DNA from: Candidatus Zixiibacteriota bacterium
GTDB lineage: Bacteria > Zixibacteria > MSB-5A5 > GN15 > PGXB01
Direction of reading: 5' to 3'
DNA: 64,000 bases
NCBI GenBank assembly: GCA_016933955.1
Contig: JAFGTT010000008.1
Location: 1-64,000 of the forward strand
Within the stretch, counting starts at the first letter, position 1, and the number at the start of each line of letters is the position of its first letter. A program made the position numbers and the translations under genes. Positions 1 through 8,144 of the stretch are shown here, piece by piece. The notes beneath the pieces were generated by a model that saw only the letters and a program-made list of their open reading frames with translations, did not search any database and had not been told where the DNA came from.

Positions 1-68
1 AAAAATAGAAATAATAAGGAGTGCAAGGCTTTGAGCTACTCAGCCATGCATTTTGTTAAATCAAACGG

Positions 69-88
69 GGCAGACGAAGGCGTCTGCC
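69..88. repeat. Intergenic hairpin repeat, copy 1
   Basis: Perfect inverted repeat: arms GGCAGACG and CGTCTGCC around an AAGG loop. The same 20 bases recur at 344-363, and the flanking GG before and GCC after are also shared. Confidence 0.7.
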
Positions 89-343
89 GCCGACAATATG
101 GTTCAAAGTCCCCTCTCGAGAGGGGATTTGGGGGCGTGTAAAGCGGGTTGGATAACACACCCCGTCTCCGCCTGCGGCATAAATGCCTCCGGCGGATCCA
201 CCCCTCTCAAGAGGGGATAATTAAGATGGATTCCCGATCGGGTCGGGAATGACATGAAAAGAAGCGGGAATGACAGGTTTTTTCCGGAATGACAAAAAAC
301 CGAATGTTAATGATATGAAAGGGGTGGGAATGATTCAATGCCG

Positions 344-363
344 GGCAGACGAAGGCGTCTGCC
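344..363. repeat. Intergenic hairpin repeat, copy 2
   Basis: Identical to the hairpin at 69-88 (arms GGCAGACG / CGTCTGCC, loop AAGG), in the same orientation, 275 bp away. Confidence 0.7.
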
Positions 364-567
364 GCCCGCGAAATTGGAGACAGGCGAATTTGCAAGTAAT
401 TAATAGTCAGGAGCGCGGGGCGCATTACCTATCATTACCTACTCGGCGGCCACTCACGAAATCAGTCTCGGCGAACAGGCTCGCACCCCAAGGGGTGCGC
501 CACCGGAATATTTTATTTATCTGAAAAAGAAGCCGCTCTTTGTTTGATCAGGATCGATAATACAAGC

Positions 568-599
568 AACCCCCCGGGCCGGGGAGGCCCGGAGGGTTT
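568..599 (-). terminator. Putative rho-independent terminator of the propeller lipoprotein gene
   Basis: A very GC-rich stem (CCGGGCC paired with GGCCCGG, extended by C-rich and G-rich flanks) lies about 40 bp beyond the stop of the minus-strand lipoprotein gene. The T-run on the minus strand is short (GGGTTGCTTG), so termination strength is uncertain. Confidence 0.5.
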
Positions 600-640
600 T
601 CGGTAAGTAAGAATCCCCCCCAGTGAGTGAGTTGAGTGAA

Positions 641-1714
641 TCAGTTGTTAAACATGGTGAAAGCCTCATCGGCCGGCCGGACCGGCTCATCGCCCCCATC
701 ATTCGGCCCCACCAGTGTTTTCAGAAAAGCCCCCGATTTCATGAGAAGCCCCTCGCTGTCTGTCCCAACGATCAGTTTTCCATGAAATTTTTGCACGCTG
801 TTGACGACTTTATCCTCGAGCCTGCGGGCCGGCATGAAATCCCCGTTGTAATAGGCGATCACCCCGGCCTCGGTGGCGACATAGATCACCCAGCCCGAAG
901 CATCGATATCACGGATGGTGTTCGACGGCAAACCGTCTTCGATAGTCAGGGTTTCCCAGGCGCCGCCATCGAAGATATACAGCGCCTCATCGGTCCCGAC
1001 ATAAACATAGCCGTTGTTGAAGTCGAGAGTGTTGACCTTGTCGAAGATGGTGCTGTCACGAAGCAGGAATCTCTTTTTGAATTGGCCGCCTTCCATCCGG
1101 TACATGCTCTGGCCATTGGTACCGACCCACAGCCCGCTTTCATCGGTCACCATGGCGCGGACGTCGATATCCTCGCGGACGACATCGTAGTTGTCGGCGG
1201 AACGGACATACAATCCCTGGCCGGTGCCGATCATCAACTGCCCGTTGAAAGAGTGGAGGGCCTTGATTTCGGATTCGAACTTGAGTGCCACCGTTTCGAG
1301 GCCGTTATCATGAACGATAAACAGGTTTTTACCGCCGACATAGATCTGCCCGTCATGCATGGCGATGGCGTTGATTTTTTCGCCGCTACTGATGGTCTGG
1401 AAAGTGTCGATTTTGAAATCATAAACGATCAAGCCGCCATCGAACACGGCATAGGCGACCGAATCGACAATCAGCAGATCAGCGATATCCATGATGGCGC
1501 CCTGGTGCTTCCCGGAGAGCAGGGTTGGTTCGGGAACGGCCGAGGCAAAAGCGGCATCGACCACTTTCTCGGCGATGGAATCGGAAATATCGGCCACAAC
1601 CTGGTTGACGGCCGAGGTTTTGATGTTGTCATCATCGCCGCTACATCCGATAAAAGCGGCGGCGGTCAGGATCAAAAGACCCGTGATGGCGGTTTTGAAA
1701 ATTTTGTGTGACAT
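641..1714 (-). CDS. Secreted lipoprotein with two-component-regulator-type beta-propeller repeats
   Basis: A 357-aa protein. I start it at the ATG at 1714 because GGAGG sits 5 bases upstream and an N-terminal lipoprotein signal follows directly (basic MSHKIFK, hydrophobic core, lipobox FIGC around residue 20, then an acidic stretch). The mature part consists of repeating blade-like units with motifs such as GLWVGTNG, YVGTDEALYIFDG, IYVATEAGVIAYYNGD and GLPSNTIRDI, typical of the propeller repeats (Reg_prop type) found in sensor ectodomains. It is probably a periplasmic or surface-anchored binding or scaffold protein, with no attached kinase. It is transcribed divergently from the NtrYX-like operon and shares a regulatory region holding two palindromes. 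Function beyond propeller lipoprotein is not recognisable. Confidence 0.8.
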   Translation of the reverse strand: MSHKIFKTAITGLLILTAAAFIGCSGDDDNIKTSAVNQVVADISDSIAEKVVDAAFASAVPEPTLLSGKHQGAIMDIADLLIVDSVAYAVFDGGLIVYDFKIDTFQTISSGEKINAIAMHDGQIYVGGKNLFIVHDNGLETVALKFESEIKALHSFNGQLMIGTGQGLYVRSADNYDVVREDIDVRAMVTDESGLWVGTNGQSMYRMEGGQFKKRFLLRDSTIFDKVNTLDFNNGYVYVGTDEALYIFDGGAWETLTIEDGLPSNTIRDIDASGWVIYVATEAGVIAYYNGDFMPARRLEDKVVNSVQKFHGKLIVGTDSEGLLMKSGAFLKTLVGPNDGGDEPVRPADEAFTMFNN

Positions 1715-1856
1715 GGTGTCCTCCTTTAATTTTAAGGTTTTTTCCGGTTTTTCATTTCTTCCGGTTTGATTACATATCAAGGGCCATGCCATCTTTATTA
1801 TCTTGTTGTCGTGTAATAATATAACTGGCTTATGGCGGGTTTTTCAAATGCCTTTT

Positions 1857-1938
1857 TGTGTCAATTTTGACACAGATTTCAGATTGAATTAAGAGAGGCT
1901 ATGAAAATCAACGGGTTAAATGTGTCATTTTTGACACA
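1857..1938. promoter_or_regulatory. Pair of 18-bp palindromic operators in a divergent intergenic region
   Basis: Two near-identical dyads: TGTGTCAA-TT-TTGACACA at 1857-1874 and TGTGTCA-TTTT-TGACACA at 1921-1938. Their starts are 64 bp apart, about six helical turns, so a dimer at each could face the same side. They lie between the minus-strand lipoprotein gene and the plus-strand signalling operon. A TATAAT at 1966-1971 follows, with no good -35 at the matching distance, consistent with an activated promoter. The likeliest binder is the Fis-type response regulator encoded at 4928, but that is inference. Confidence 0.6.
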
Positions 1939-2008
1939 TAAGGGCCGATAATCAAAAAAGGCTTGTATAATATTATGCGGCCGAGTTAATTGTATAATCC
2001 GGTGAATT

Positions 2009-3301
2009 ATGATGCGACATCCGAATATATATATAATAGTATACGGCCTGATTCTGGTCGGGCTTCTGGCGGCCTTCGGGACAGCCGAGGTGATCGGCCC
2101 GATTTTGCAGTATAAGCTGGACCGTCTTTATTTCCCCTATGGCGAGGAGGCGGATCTTTATCCCGGCCATCTTTTTTTGATCTATAAGGGTGACAGCCTG
2201 ATTTACCGGGGATTGATCGAGCATTCCATGATCGGCGTTTCTTACAGCTATCCGACCGGGGGGATATTCGATACGGTCGAGATCGGGCTATGCCGGGCGG
2301 TGATCGAGACCGCCGAGATCGATACCGGCGCGACCATTACGATCGGGATCAGCGAATTTCCGAAATTGTACGGCGGGGACAAATTCCCGATGCTGTTTCC
2401 GCCGGATTCATCGGCGGCCGATTCTACGATTTCAGCAACCAATTCCGGCAACCGTCTGGTTATAAAGAAGTACGGCAATTACACCGAGATGCTGATCGCT
2501 TTCGAGACCGGGGAGATCGAGGCTTTCGTGTCGTACCGCAACTATGATGCACCCGGGAAGAGATATAAAGCAATCAGCGCCCCGGCGCCTTATATTGCGG
2601 TCCTGGCCCCGGATATTTCCAGGGCGGCCAATGACAAGGGCTTGCTGACGACTTCATTGTACTATCGGTATAACCCGAAGAATCCGGAGATACTATTCGA
2701 CGGTGACGGGCTGGAGCCGTGCAACTGCCTGTATCCTTCGGATTCCGGATGCGACCGTTTTTACGAGTATGACCCGGAAAAGGGAGAGGTTCTTCTGACG
2801 GTCCTGGACAAACGCCCCCGGAAACTGAAAATCGCGGCGGCCGATCCGAAACTGCTTAAGACAGCGGAGTATTTCGCCGATGTTTTGTCCCGCGACCGGA
2901 TTAAAACCGAGATCGCATTCGGGCGTGATGATTACGATATGATCGTGATGTTTATTCCGATGCTGAGCGGGAAAAGCGAATCGGGGATGCAATCGGCACT
3001 GGGACTAATCGGGGCAGGCGGAATCTCGGATAAAACATCAAAGGAGAATATCAAGGTTATCGGCAATTATATCGAGCTGGGCCGTCTGGCCAACAGCCAA
3101 TCGGGGCGGGAGTATTATTTTCATCTGGCTGACCGGGGATTCAAAGAGGATTTCGGTCTTTTCCCGCTGTACCGTCCGTCGTTATATTTTGTGGGTCAGG
3201 ATTATCTTAAGGGAGGACGATTCGATGAAGACGGATCTATTGACTTGCGGCCGCTGTACCTGATCAAACCGATGGCGAACCAGAAAGAGAGACAGCCATG
3301 A
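2009..3301 (+). CDS. Periplasmic solute-binding-like protein, putative sensor partner of the kinase
   Basis: A 430-aa protein with one N-terminal hydrophobic segment (residues about 7-28), then a soluble domain. The pattern of the later half (ISAPAPYIAVLAPD, RKLKIAAADPKLLKTAEYFADVLS, DDYDMIVMFIPML) resembles the two-lobed extracellular solute-binding proteins of peptide/nickel ABC systems (SBP_bac_5), though divergent. There is no ABC permease or ATPase beside it. Its stop overlaps the start of the histidine kinase by four bases (ATGA), so it is probably a ligand-sensing subunit for that kinase rather than a transport component. ATGs at 2009 and 2012 are both possible; a weak GGTGA lies just upstream. 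Confident as a gene, moderate for the fold. Confidence 0.7.
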   Translation: MMRHPNIYIIVYGLILVGLLAAFGTAEVIGPILQYKLDRLYFPYGEEADLYPGHLFLIYKGDSLIYRGLIEHSMIGVSYSYPTGGIFDTVEIGLCRAVIETAEIDTGATITIGISEFPKLYGGDKFPMLFPPDSSAADSTISATNSGNRLVIKKYGNYTEMLIAFETGEIEAFVSYRNYDAPGKRYKAISAPAPYIAVLAPDISRAANDKGLLTTSLYYRYNPKNPEILFDGDGLEPCNCLYPSDSGCDRFYEYDPEKGEVLLTVLDKRPRKLKIAAADPKLLKTAEYFADVLSRDRIKTEIAFGRDDYDMIVMFIPMLSGKSESGMQSALGLIGAGGISDKTSKENIKVIGNYIELGRLANSQSGREYYFHLADRGFKEDFGLFPLYRPSLYFVGQDYLKGGRFDEDGSIDLRPLYLIKPMANQKERQP

Positions 3302-4935
3302 CCTTCACCGGCCGTATCCGCATTTACCTGATATTAATCGCGCTGGTTCCGCCGCTTTTAATCATGTCGGTCATCTATTTTCGTTCCGTTCGGCAACTGG
3401 AATCGGCTGATCAGAATACCGCCGCAGGGGCCCTGGAACGGTCGTCTCGTTTCATGGACGCCTTCGGCCGGGAATTCGAGGATCGGGTGATTGATCTGGG
3501 ACAATCGGAGTTTATTAAAAAGGCGGCTGTCATGATCAAATCGAACCGGGCTTCGCGGGCCGATATCACCACCGGAATGACCGGTTTCGATTTTCTGGAG
3601 ATGATCGATTCCAACGGCGTGGTGCTGGCCAGCGCTCATCGACCGGGGCTTTTGGGACGACCGGTGCATGAAAATAACCGGATTGACAGCGGCCTGGCGG
3701 AAACGGTGGAATACGATATCAGCGGGGTTCATGCGGCGCTGGCTTATATATTGCCGATCGATAAAAATATCCTGATGTATACCGGACGGTATCTTGACGA
3801 GGAATTCCGCAATCTGGCGGGAGGGTTGATGCCGGGTGAGGTTAGGCTGTATTTCGAGGATGAGGAAATGCCGGCAGTTATGGGATTTGGGAGTATGGAC
3901 AAAGGCCGCTTGTATGAAAAGGATGGTGCCTATTATTTTTTAATGGCGGGCGGTGGCAACTCGGGATTTTTTCTGGTGCATACTCTCAAATTCGGCGGAG
4001 AACGGCCGCTGGTCAGTTCGCTTTTAACCGCTACCGGGCTGGTAGCCCTGGGAGCGGTCGTGATCGCGATCCTTCTGGGAATGTATATCACCGGGCGGGC
4101 CAAGCGGGAGATAGATAATCTGATAACAGCCACAGCGCGAGCGGCCCGGGGGGATTTTACCACACCGGTGATGGCGTACGAGGAAGGGGAATTTTCGGAA
4201 CTGGCCGATTCGATCAGTACCATGATGGCCAATCTCAAAAATCTCAGGAGAGAGCTGGCCGTTACCGAGAAAATCGCCGCCTGGAAAACAATGGGCCAGA
4301 AAGTGGCTCACGAGATAAAAAATCCGCTGACCCCGATTGAAATCTCGGTTGATGATCTCCGGCGATCGTACCATGAGAAATTACCCGATTTCGACCGAAC
4401 TCTTGAGGAGACGACGGCAACTATCAAGAATGAAATACACCGCCTGATAAAACTTTTAAACGAATTTGTCGATTTTGCGCGGATGAGCGCTCCGGCGATA
4501 AAAGATGTCCGGGTGAACAAACTTATCGAAAGCCTGGAGAAATTATATCAGCATGATATTGAATCCCGGCGTTTGACTATCCATAATGAAGTCGGAAATA
4601 AGGCCTGCCGCTTTGACCCGGAGGCTATCCGGCAGGTTCTGGTCAATTTGATCAAGAACGGACTGGAGAGCGGTCCGGAAACGAACGTGACGGTCACTAT
4701 TACCGATAACGGGGAAGGAATCGTTTTCAGGGTCGAGGATAGCGGACCCGGTTTCGGCGATAAAATTCTCGCCCAGAATTTTCAGCCGTACGTGTCCACC
4801 AAAAAAGATGGTTCGGGATTGGGACTGGTGATTTGCCAGAGAATTGTGCACGATCACGGCGGCCGGATCGAAATTTACAGCCGGGCGGAAGGAGGGGCCG
4901 GGGTATTAATTGAACTGCCCCGAAACGATGGCTAA
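3298..4935 (+). CDS. NtrY-like membrane sensor histidine kinase
   Basis: A 545-aa kinase. Order: transmembrane helix 1 (about 8-27), periplasmic sensor region (about 28-235), transmembrane helix 2 (about 238-263), HAMP (about 264-318), HisKA with phospho-acceptor His338 in KVAHEIKNPLTPIEIS, then a HATPase domain with N box (VNLIKNGLES), DNGEGIVFRVEDSGPG and GSGLGLVICQRIV. The H-box continuing into PLTPIEIS is characteristic of NtrY-type kinases. It overlaps the upstream binding protein by 4 bp and the downstream regulator by 8 bp, so the three form a translationally coupled operon. The expected partner is the sigma-54 activator at 4928. Confidence 0.9.
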   Translation: MTFTGRIRIYLILIALVPPLLIMSVIYFRSVRQLESADQNTAAGALERSSRFMDAFGREFEDRVIDLGQSEFIKKAAVMIKSNRASRADITTGMTGFDFLEMIDSNGVVLASAHRPGLLGRPVHENNRIDSGLAETVEYDISGVHAALAYILPIDKNILMYTGRYLDEEFRNLAGGLMPGEVRLYFEDEEMPAVMGFGSMDKGRLYEKDGAYYFLMAGGGNSGFFLVHTLKFGGERPLVSSLLTATGLVALGAVVIAILLGMYITGRAKREIDNLITATARAARGDFTTPVMAYEEGEFSELADSISTMMANLKNLRRELAVTEKIAAWKTMGQKVAHEIKNPLTPIEISVDDLRRSYHEKLPDFDRTLEETTATIKNEIHRLIKLLNEFVDFARMSAPAIKDVRVNKLIESLEKLYQHDIESRRLTIHNEVGNKACRFDPEAIRQVLVNLIKNGLESGPETNVTVTITDNGEGIVFRVEDSGPGFGDKILAQNFQPYVSTKKDGSGLGLVICQRIVHDHGGRIEIYSRAEGGAGVLIELPRNDG

Positions 4936-6247
4936 GATATTGATTATCGACGATGAGCCGGGGATTCGCTCCTCGCTCAAGGCGGCCCTGGAAAGACGAG
5001 GGCATGAGACAGTCACGGCCGAAAATTATACTGAGGGGAAGAAGTTTTATACTGCTGAATTCGATCTGATCCTGCTTGATGTGATGCTGCCCGATGGTAA
5101 CGGAATCGATCTTCTCAAGGAAATCAGGCCGCAGAGACAAAATCAGGCGGTGGTTATGATTTCGGGGCAGGCCGACATCGATATGGCGGTCGAGGCCATC
5201 CGGGCCGGAGCTTATGATTTTATCGAAAAACCGCTATCGCTTGACCGGGTCCTGATCACCATTGACAATGTCGGCCGGTCCATGATTCTCAGGAATGAGA
5301 AAGATCGTCTCAGCCTGCGGGTGTACGGCGAATTTATCGGAGAGTCGACGGCGATCAGGAAATTGAAAGAGGAGATTACTTTATCGGCCCCGAAAGCATC
5401 GCGTTTTTTAATCCTGGGGGAGAACGGAACCGGCAAAGAACTGGTGGCTCATTTGATTCACCGCCATGGACGACATCCTGATGGTCCCTTTGTGGCGGTC
5501 AATTGCGCCGCCTTGCCGTCCGAACTGGTCGAATCGGAACTTTTCGGGCATATCAAGGGGGCTTATACCGGGGCCGGAAAACCGCGCAAGGGCCGTTTTC
5601 TGGAGGCTTCCGGGGGCTCGATTTTCCTGGATGAGATAAGTGAGATGTCGCCCGAGGCCCAGGCCAAAATCCTCCGGGCTATCGAAACCGGCGAAATAAC
5701 CCCGGTCGGAGCCGATAAACCACTCGTTTTCGACTGCAATATAATCGCCGCTTCCAATAAGGATCTCGATAAGCTGGTGGCTGAGGATAAATTCCGTCAG
5801 GATTTACTTTATCGGCTTAATGTGGTTCAATTTCGGATTGTTCCACTTAGAGAACGGCGCAACGATATTCCGCTTCTGGCCGGCTATTTCCTTGATAAAT
5901 TCGCTTCCGAAACCGGGTCGGCAAAAAAGGAAGTGTCCGATTCGGCACTGCAACTTCTTATGGGATTTCCTTTTCCGGGTAACATCCGGGAATTGAAAAA
6001 CCTGATGGAGCGGATTAATATTTATTGTCCCCGGTCGTTAATCGAGGCTAAGGATATTTCGCCGCTTTTACCGCATTACCGGGAGGATCGTCCGATGACC
6101 CTAAAAGAGGCGGCAGCTGATTTTGAACGGGATTTTATTCAATCGGCAATCGAGCGTCACGGCGGTAATATAACTGAGGCCGCCCGTCGTCTGGGATTGG
6201 AGAGATCACATCTTTACAAAAAAATGAAAAAATATCAGAACGAGTAG
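4928..6247 (+). CDS. NtrC/NtrX-family sigma-54-dependent response regulator
   Basis: A 439-aa activator. Receiver domain (1-120) with phospho-acceptor Asp51 in LILLDVMLPDG; AAA+ central domain with Walker A GENGTGKE at 164-171, the sigma-54 contact loop as GAYTGA (about 211-216) and Walker B GGSIFLDEI; C-terminal Fis-type helix-turn-helix (GGNITEAARRLGLERSHLYK). The start is the ATG at 4928, directly before AKILIIDDEPG, overlapping the kinase stop by 8 bp; an upstream in-frame ATG at 4910 would only add a shadow of the kinase. It should activate sigma-54 promoters when phosphorylated by the neighbouring kinase. The two palindromes at 1857-1938 are plausible targets. Confidence 0.93.
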   Translation: MAKILIIDDEPGIRSSLKAALERRGHETVTAENYTEGKKFYTAEFDLILLDVMLPDGNGIDLLKEIRPQRQNQAVVMISGQADIDMAVEAIRAGAYDFIEKPLSLDRVLITIDNVGRSMILRNEKDRLSLRVYGEFIGESTAIRKLKEEITLSAPKASRFLILGENGTGKELVAHLIHRHGRHPDGPFVAVNCAALPSELVESELFGHIKGAYTGAGKPRKGRFLEASGGSIFLDEISEMSPEAQAKILRAIETGEITPVGADKPLVFDCNIIAASNKDLDKLVAEDKFRQDLLYRLNVVQFRIVPLRERRNDIPLLAGYFLDKFASETGSAKKEVSDSALQLLMGFPFPGNIRELKNLMERINIYCPRSLIEAKDISPLLPHYREDRPMTLKEAAADFERDFIQSAIERHGGNITEAARRLGLERSHLYKKMKKYQNE

Positions 6248-6343
6248 CCCCGTCTTCCGCGCCAGCCTATCTTGTTGTCCAAATGTATATTACAAGACAC
6301 ATGAATTTCCGGCCGTATCCTGTTTAAACAACAATTTCCCTGG

Positions 6344-6378
6344 ATTCAGACAAAAGGGCCGGATGTCTGAATTTTTTC
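6344..6378 (+). terminator. Rho-independent terminator after the NtrYX-like operon
   Basis: Nine-base perfect stem ATTCAGACA / TGTCTGAAT with an 11-base loop followed by a T-run, about 100 bp past the stop of the response regulator. Confidence 0.8.
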
Positions 6379-6937
6379 AGTTTTCTTGTATTTTATCGGG
6401 ACGCTATTGGTCATAGTGGTGGAGGTCACAAAGGCATTGAGTTGTATCAGGAAGCGACTTGGACAGGGGGGGCAGAGGAGCAAGGGGGCGGGGGAGGTAG
6501 TTAATTTCCGTATTTTGAAGAAATTTCACTATAGTCACATCCTGTTTATTAATCCATTGTGATCTGTAAAATGTTTTGTGGGCCGTTGGGTGCGGGTGTA
6601 GACGAACAATCGGAATTTTCGGCGGTTACGAGTATATGATTATCAATTTTCGAGATAATTCGATTTTGGCCGAAAACTTGATTGAGTGTGCTAAAAGCGG
6701 ATATTAATTATTGCGGGCAGAATATGGAAATAATAATAAATTGGTCGATTTTACGAAATAACACCGGCATCCAAAGGATGTCTTAAGGCAGAGAGGTGAT
6801 TGATTGTAAAAGCAGGTGATTGATATCTTCGGGCCATCGGTAGAAGCCGGGTGGAATCGGGACCGGATCGGGCTTATGGCAGAGGAGGTATCCCCCAAAC
6901 CGAATCAATCCAAACGATTTATTTTGCGCATAACCAA
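6379..6937 (+). promoter_or_regulatory. Long leader of the first sigma/CHAT module, with a direct repeat
   Basis: About 560 bases without a gene. The middle is AT-rich (around 6700-6770). The clearest structure is a direct repeat GGTGATTGAT at 6795-6804 and 6815-6824, period exactly 20 bp, that is two helical turns on one face of the DNA, about 115 bp before the sigma-factor start. A protein-binding role is inferred. I do not see a convincing sigma-70 hexamer pair or an ECF-type GGAAC/GTC pair. The second module at 59005 also has an unusually long upstream gap. Confidence 0.4.
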
Positions 6938-7552
6938 GTGAGTAAGAACAGCATCATTGATTTAGCATCATTGGTTAGACGATGTCAGGATGGCGACGAA
7001 CAGGCCTGGATAAAACTAATTGATCGAGTCCATCTTGAGGTTTTTCTGATCTGCCGGAAGATGAAATTATCTCATCAGGAGATTTTTGAGATTTACGGAC
7101 AGGTCAGTCTGAAACTTCTGGATAATCTGAAAAATATCAGGTCACCGGAGAAAATAATGAGTTATGTCGCTTCGATAACCAGAAATGAAATCCTGTCATT
7201 ATATCGGAAGGAGCGGTTATTCAAGCGTTTGGTAAATCCGGTGGCGTATGAATTATATGATTCCCGACGGGATCAGCCCGACGAGATACTGGAAGCCAAG
7301 CTGGACAGCGATGCTTTGTGGGAGGCGATAGTGACTCTGCCGGATCAGGAATTCCGGCTAATCCAGCTTTTATTTTTTGACCGGCGCAAGCTCGATTACC
7401 GGGAGATTTCCCGGACGCTCGGGATTCCCAAATCATCGATCGGCCCGATGCGGGGCCGGATAATTGCCCGTCTTCGCGGAATGCTAAAACAGCGGGGGAT
7501 AATTGACGGTGAAGGATCGGGGGACAGATTAAGCAGTAATACGGGGGATTGA
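6938..7552 (+). CDS. ECF-family sigma factor of the first CHAT module
   Basis: A 204-aa sigma-70 family protein with region 2 (about 8-80; FLICRKMKLSHQEIFEIYGQ, VASITRNEILSLYRKER) and region 4 (about 135-195; LDYREISRTLGIPKSSIGPM). I choose the GTG at 6938: from there it aligns residue for residue with the paralogue at 59005 (VSKN...LASLVRRC against MDKN...LSSLVGRC), and the extra N-terminus from the ATG at 6851 has no counterpart. There is no strong ribosome site before the GTG. It is one base from the next gene, so probably co-transcribed with the putative anti-sigma and the TPR-CHAT protease. It presumably directs RNA polymerase to a small regulon, most simply its own operon. Confidence 0.85.
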   Translation: MSKNSIIDLASLVRRCQDGDEQAWIKLIDRVHLEVFLICRKMKLSHQEIFEIYGQVSLKLLDNLKNIRSPEKIMSYVASITRNEILSLYRKERLFKRLVNPVAYELYDSRRDQPDEILEAKLDSDALWEAIVTLPDQEFRLIQLLFFDRRKLDYREISRTLGIPKSSIGPMRGRIIARLRGMLKQRGIIDGEGSGDRLSSNTGD

Positions 7553-7553
7553 A

Positions 7554-8144
7554 ATGCAGAATGATTATATGAATGATGAGGTTCTCTACAAGTATCTGGC
7601 CGGGGAACTTTCCGCCTCGGAAGAAGACGATCTTTGCAGGCGACTGGCATCCGATAAGTGCCTGAAAGAGACTTTTGATATTATCCGGGAGCTTCACTCC
7701 GAGGGAAGCGGGACGGATTGGAGCCAGATTCGGGTTTCGGCCCTGGAACTGGCCAGAAGAGTTTTCAATGATTATCGCCGTAGTCTGAAGGAAAAGACCT
7801 TCAGTTATGGAATTAATGTTTATGATTCCAAAGTTCTCCCTCTCCCCCAGGGAGTCAGACCGGCCAGGATTGATAATCGCAGGTTAACATACAAGGTCGG
7901 TCGATTTGATCTTGATATATCTCTTTACCCGGTAACAACCGATTCATATGAACTAATCGGTCAGATAACCGGATCGGAAGAAAGCCGGGTGACCGGAGTG
8001 AAACTTAAATCAAAAAAGGCGGTTATTGAATCAGAGGCCGATCGGTACAACCTCTTTCGTTTCGCGCGGATACCGATCGGGAATTATACTCTCAATTTAA
8101 TGTCCGGCGATAAGAAAATCGGCGCTGTAACATTCGAATTATGA
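7554..8144 (+). CDS. Putative anti-sigma/adaptor protein between sigma factor and TPR-CHAT
   Basis: A soluble 196-aa protein with no transmembrane helix or signal. Residues 8-40 (VLYKYLAGELSASEEDDL) look like the N-terminal helices of anti-sigma factors of the FecR/zinc-finger class, without the zinc His/Cys residues. A linker (about 45-95) leads to a conserved beta-rich C-terminal domain (about 97-196) with LPLPQGVRPARIDNRRL, LYPVTTDSYELIGQI and NLFRFARIPIGNYTLNL, similar to carboxypeptidase-regulatory-like modules. The paralogue at 59627 shares both parts. Its position, 1 base after the sigma gene and overlapping the protease start by 4 bp, suggests it holds the sigma factor and may be the protease substrate. 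That is inference; no named family is recognised. Confidence 0.7.
   Translation: MQNDYMNDEVLYKYLAGELSASEEDDLCRRLASDKCLKETFDIIRELHSEGSGTDWSQIRVSALELARRVFNDYRRSLKEKTFSYGINVYDSKVLPLPQGVRPARIDNRRLTYKVGRFDLDISLYPVTTDSYELIGQITGSEESRVTGVKLKSKKAVIESEADRYNLFRFARIPIGNYTLNLMSGDKKIGAVTFEL

Larger units (their letters stand above)
1..567. other. Non-coding, repeat-rich intergenic stretch
   Basis: No convincing gene is visible. The stretch is a patchwork of short inverted repeats: a hairpin at 69-88 and an identical one at 344-363, a perfect 16-bp palindrome of the form CCCCTCTC/GAGAGGGG at 110-125, a near copy at 201-216 (one step changed at the centre), and a stem ATTCCCGA/TCGGGAAT at 230-250. The phrase GGAATGA recurs around 245, 270, 288 and 328. 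This looks like intergenic repeat debris rather than a gene. Short open frames here have no recognisable protein character. Confidence 0.6.

Noticed and set aside
623-1711. Long open frame (362 codons) on the plus strand opposite the propeller lipoprotein
   Set aside because: It is the antisense shadow of a gene with a ribosome site, lipobox and repeats; its own translation has no recognisable domain.
6851-6937. ATG at 6851 as the start of the first sigma factor
   Set aside because: The extra residues have no counterpart in the paralogue, whose start is fixed by an upstream stop; the GTG at 6938 aligns exactly.
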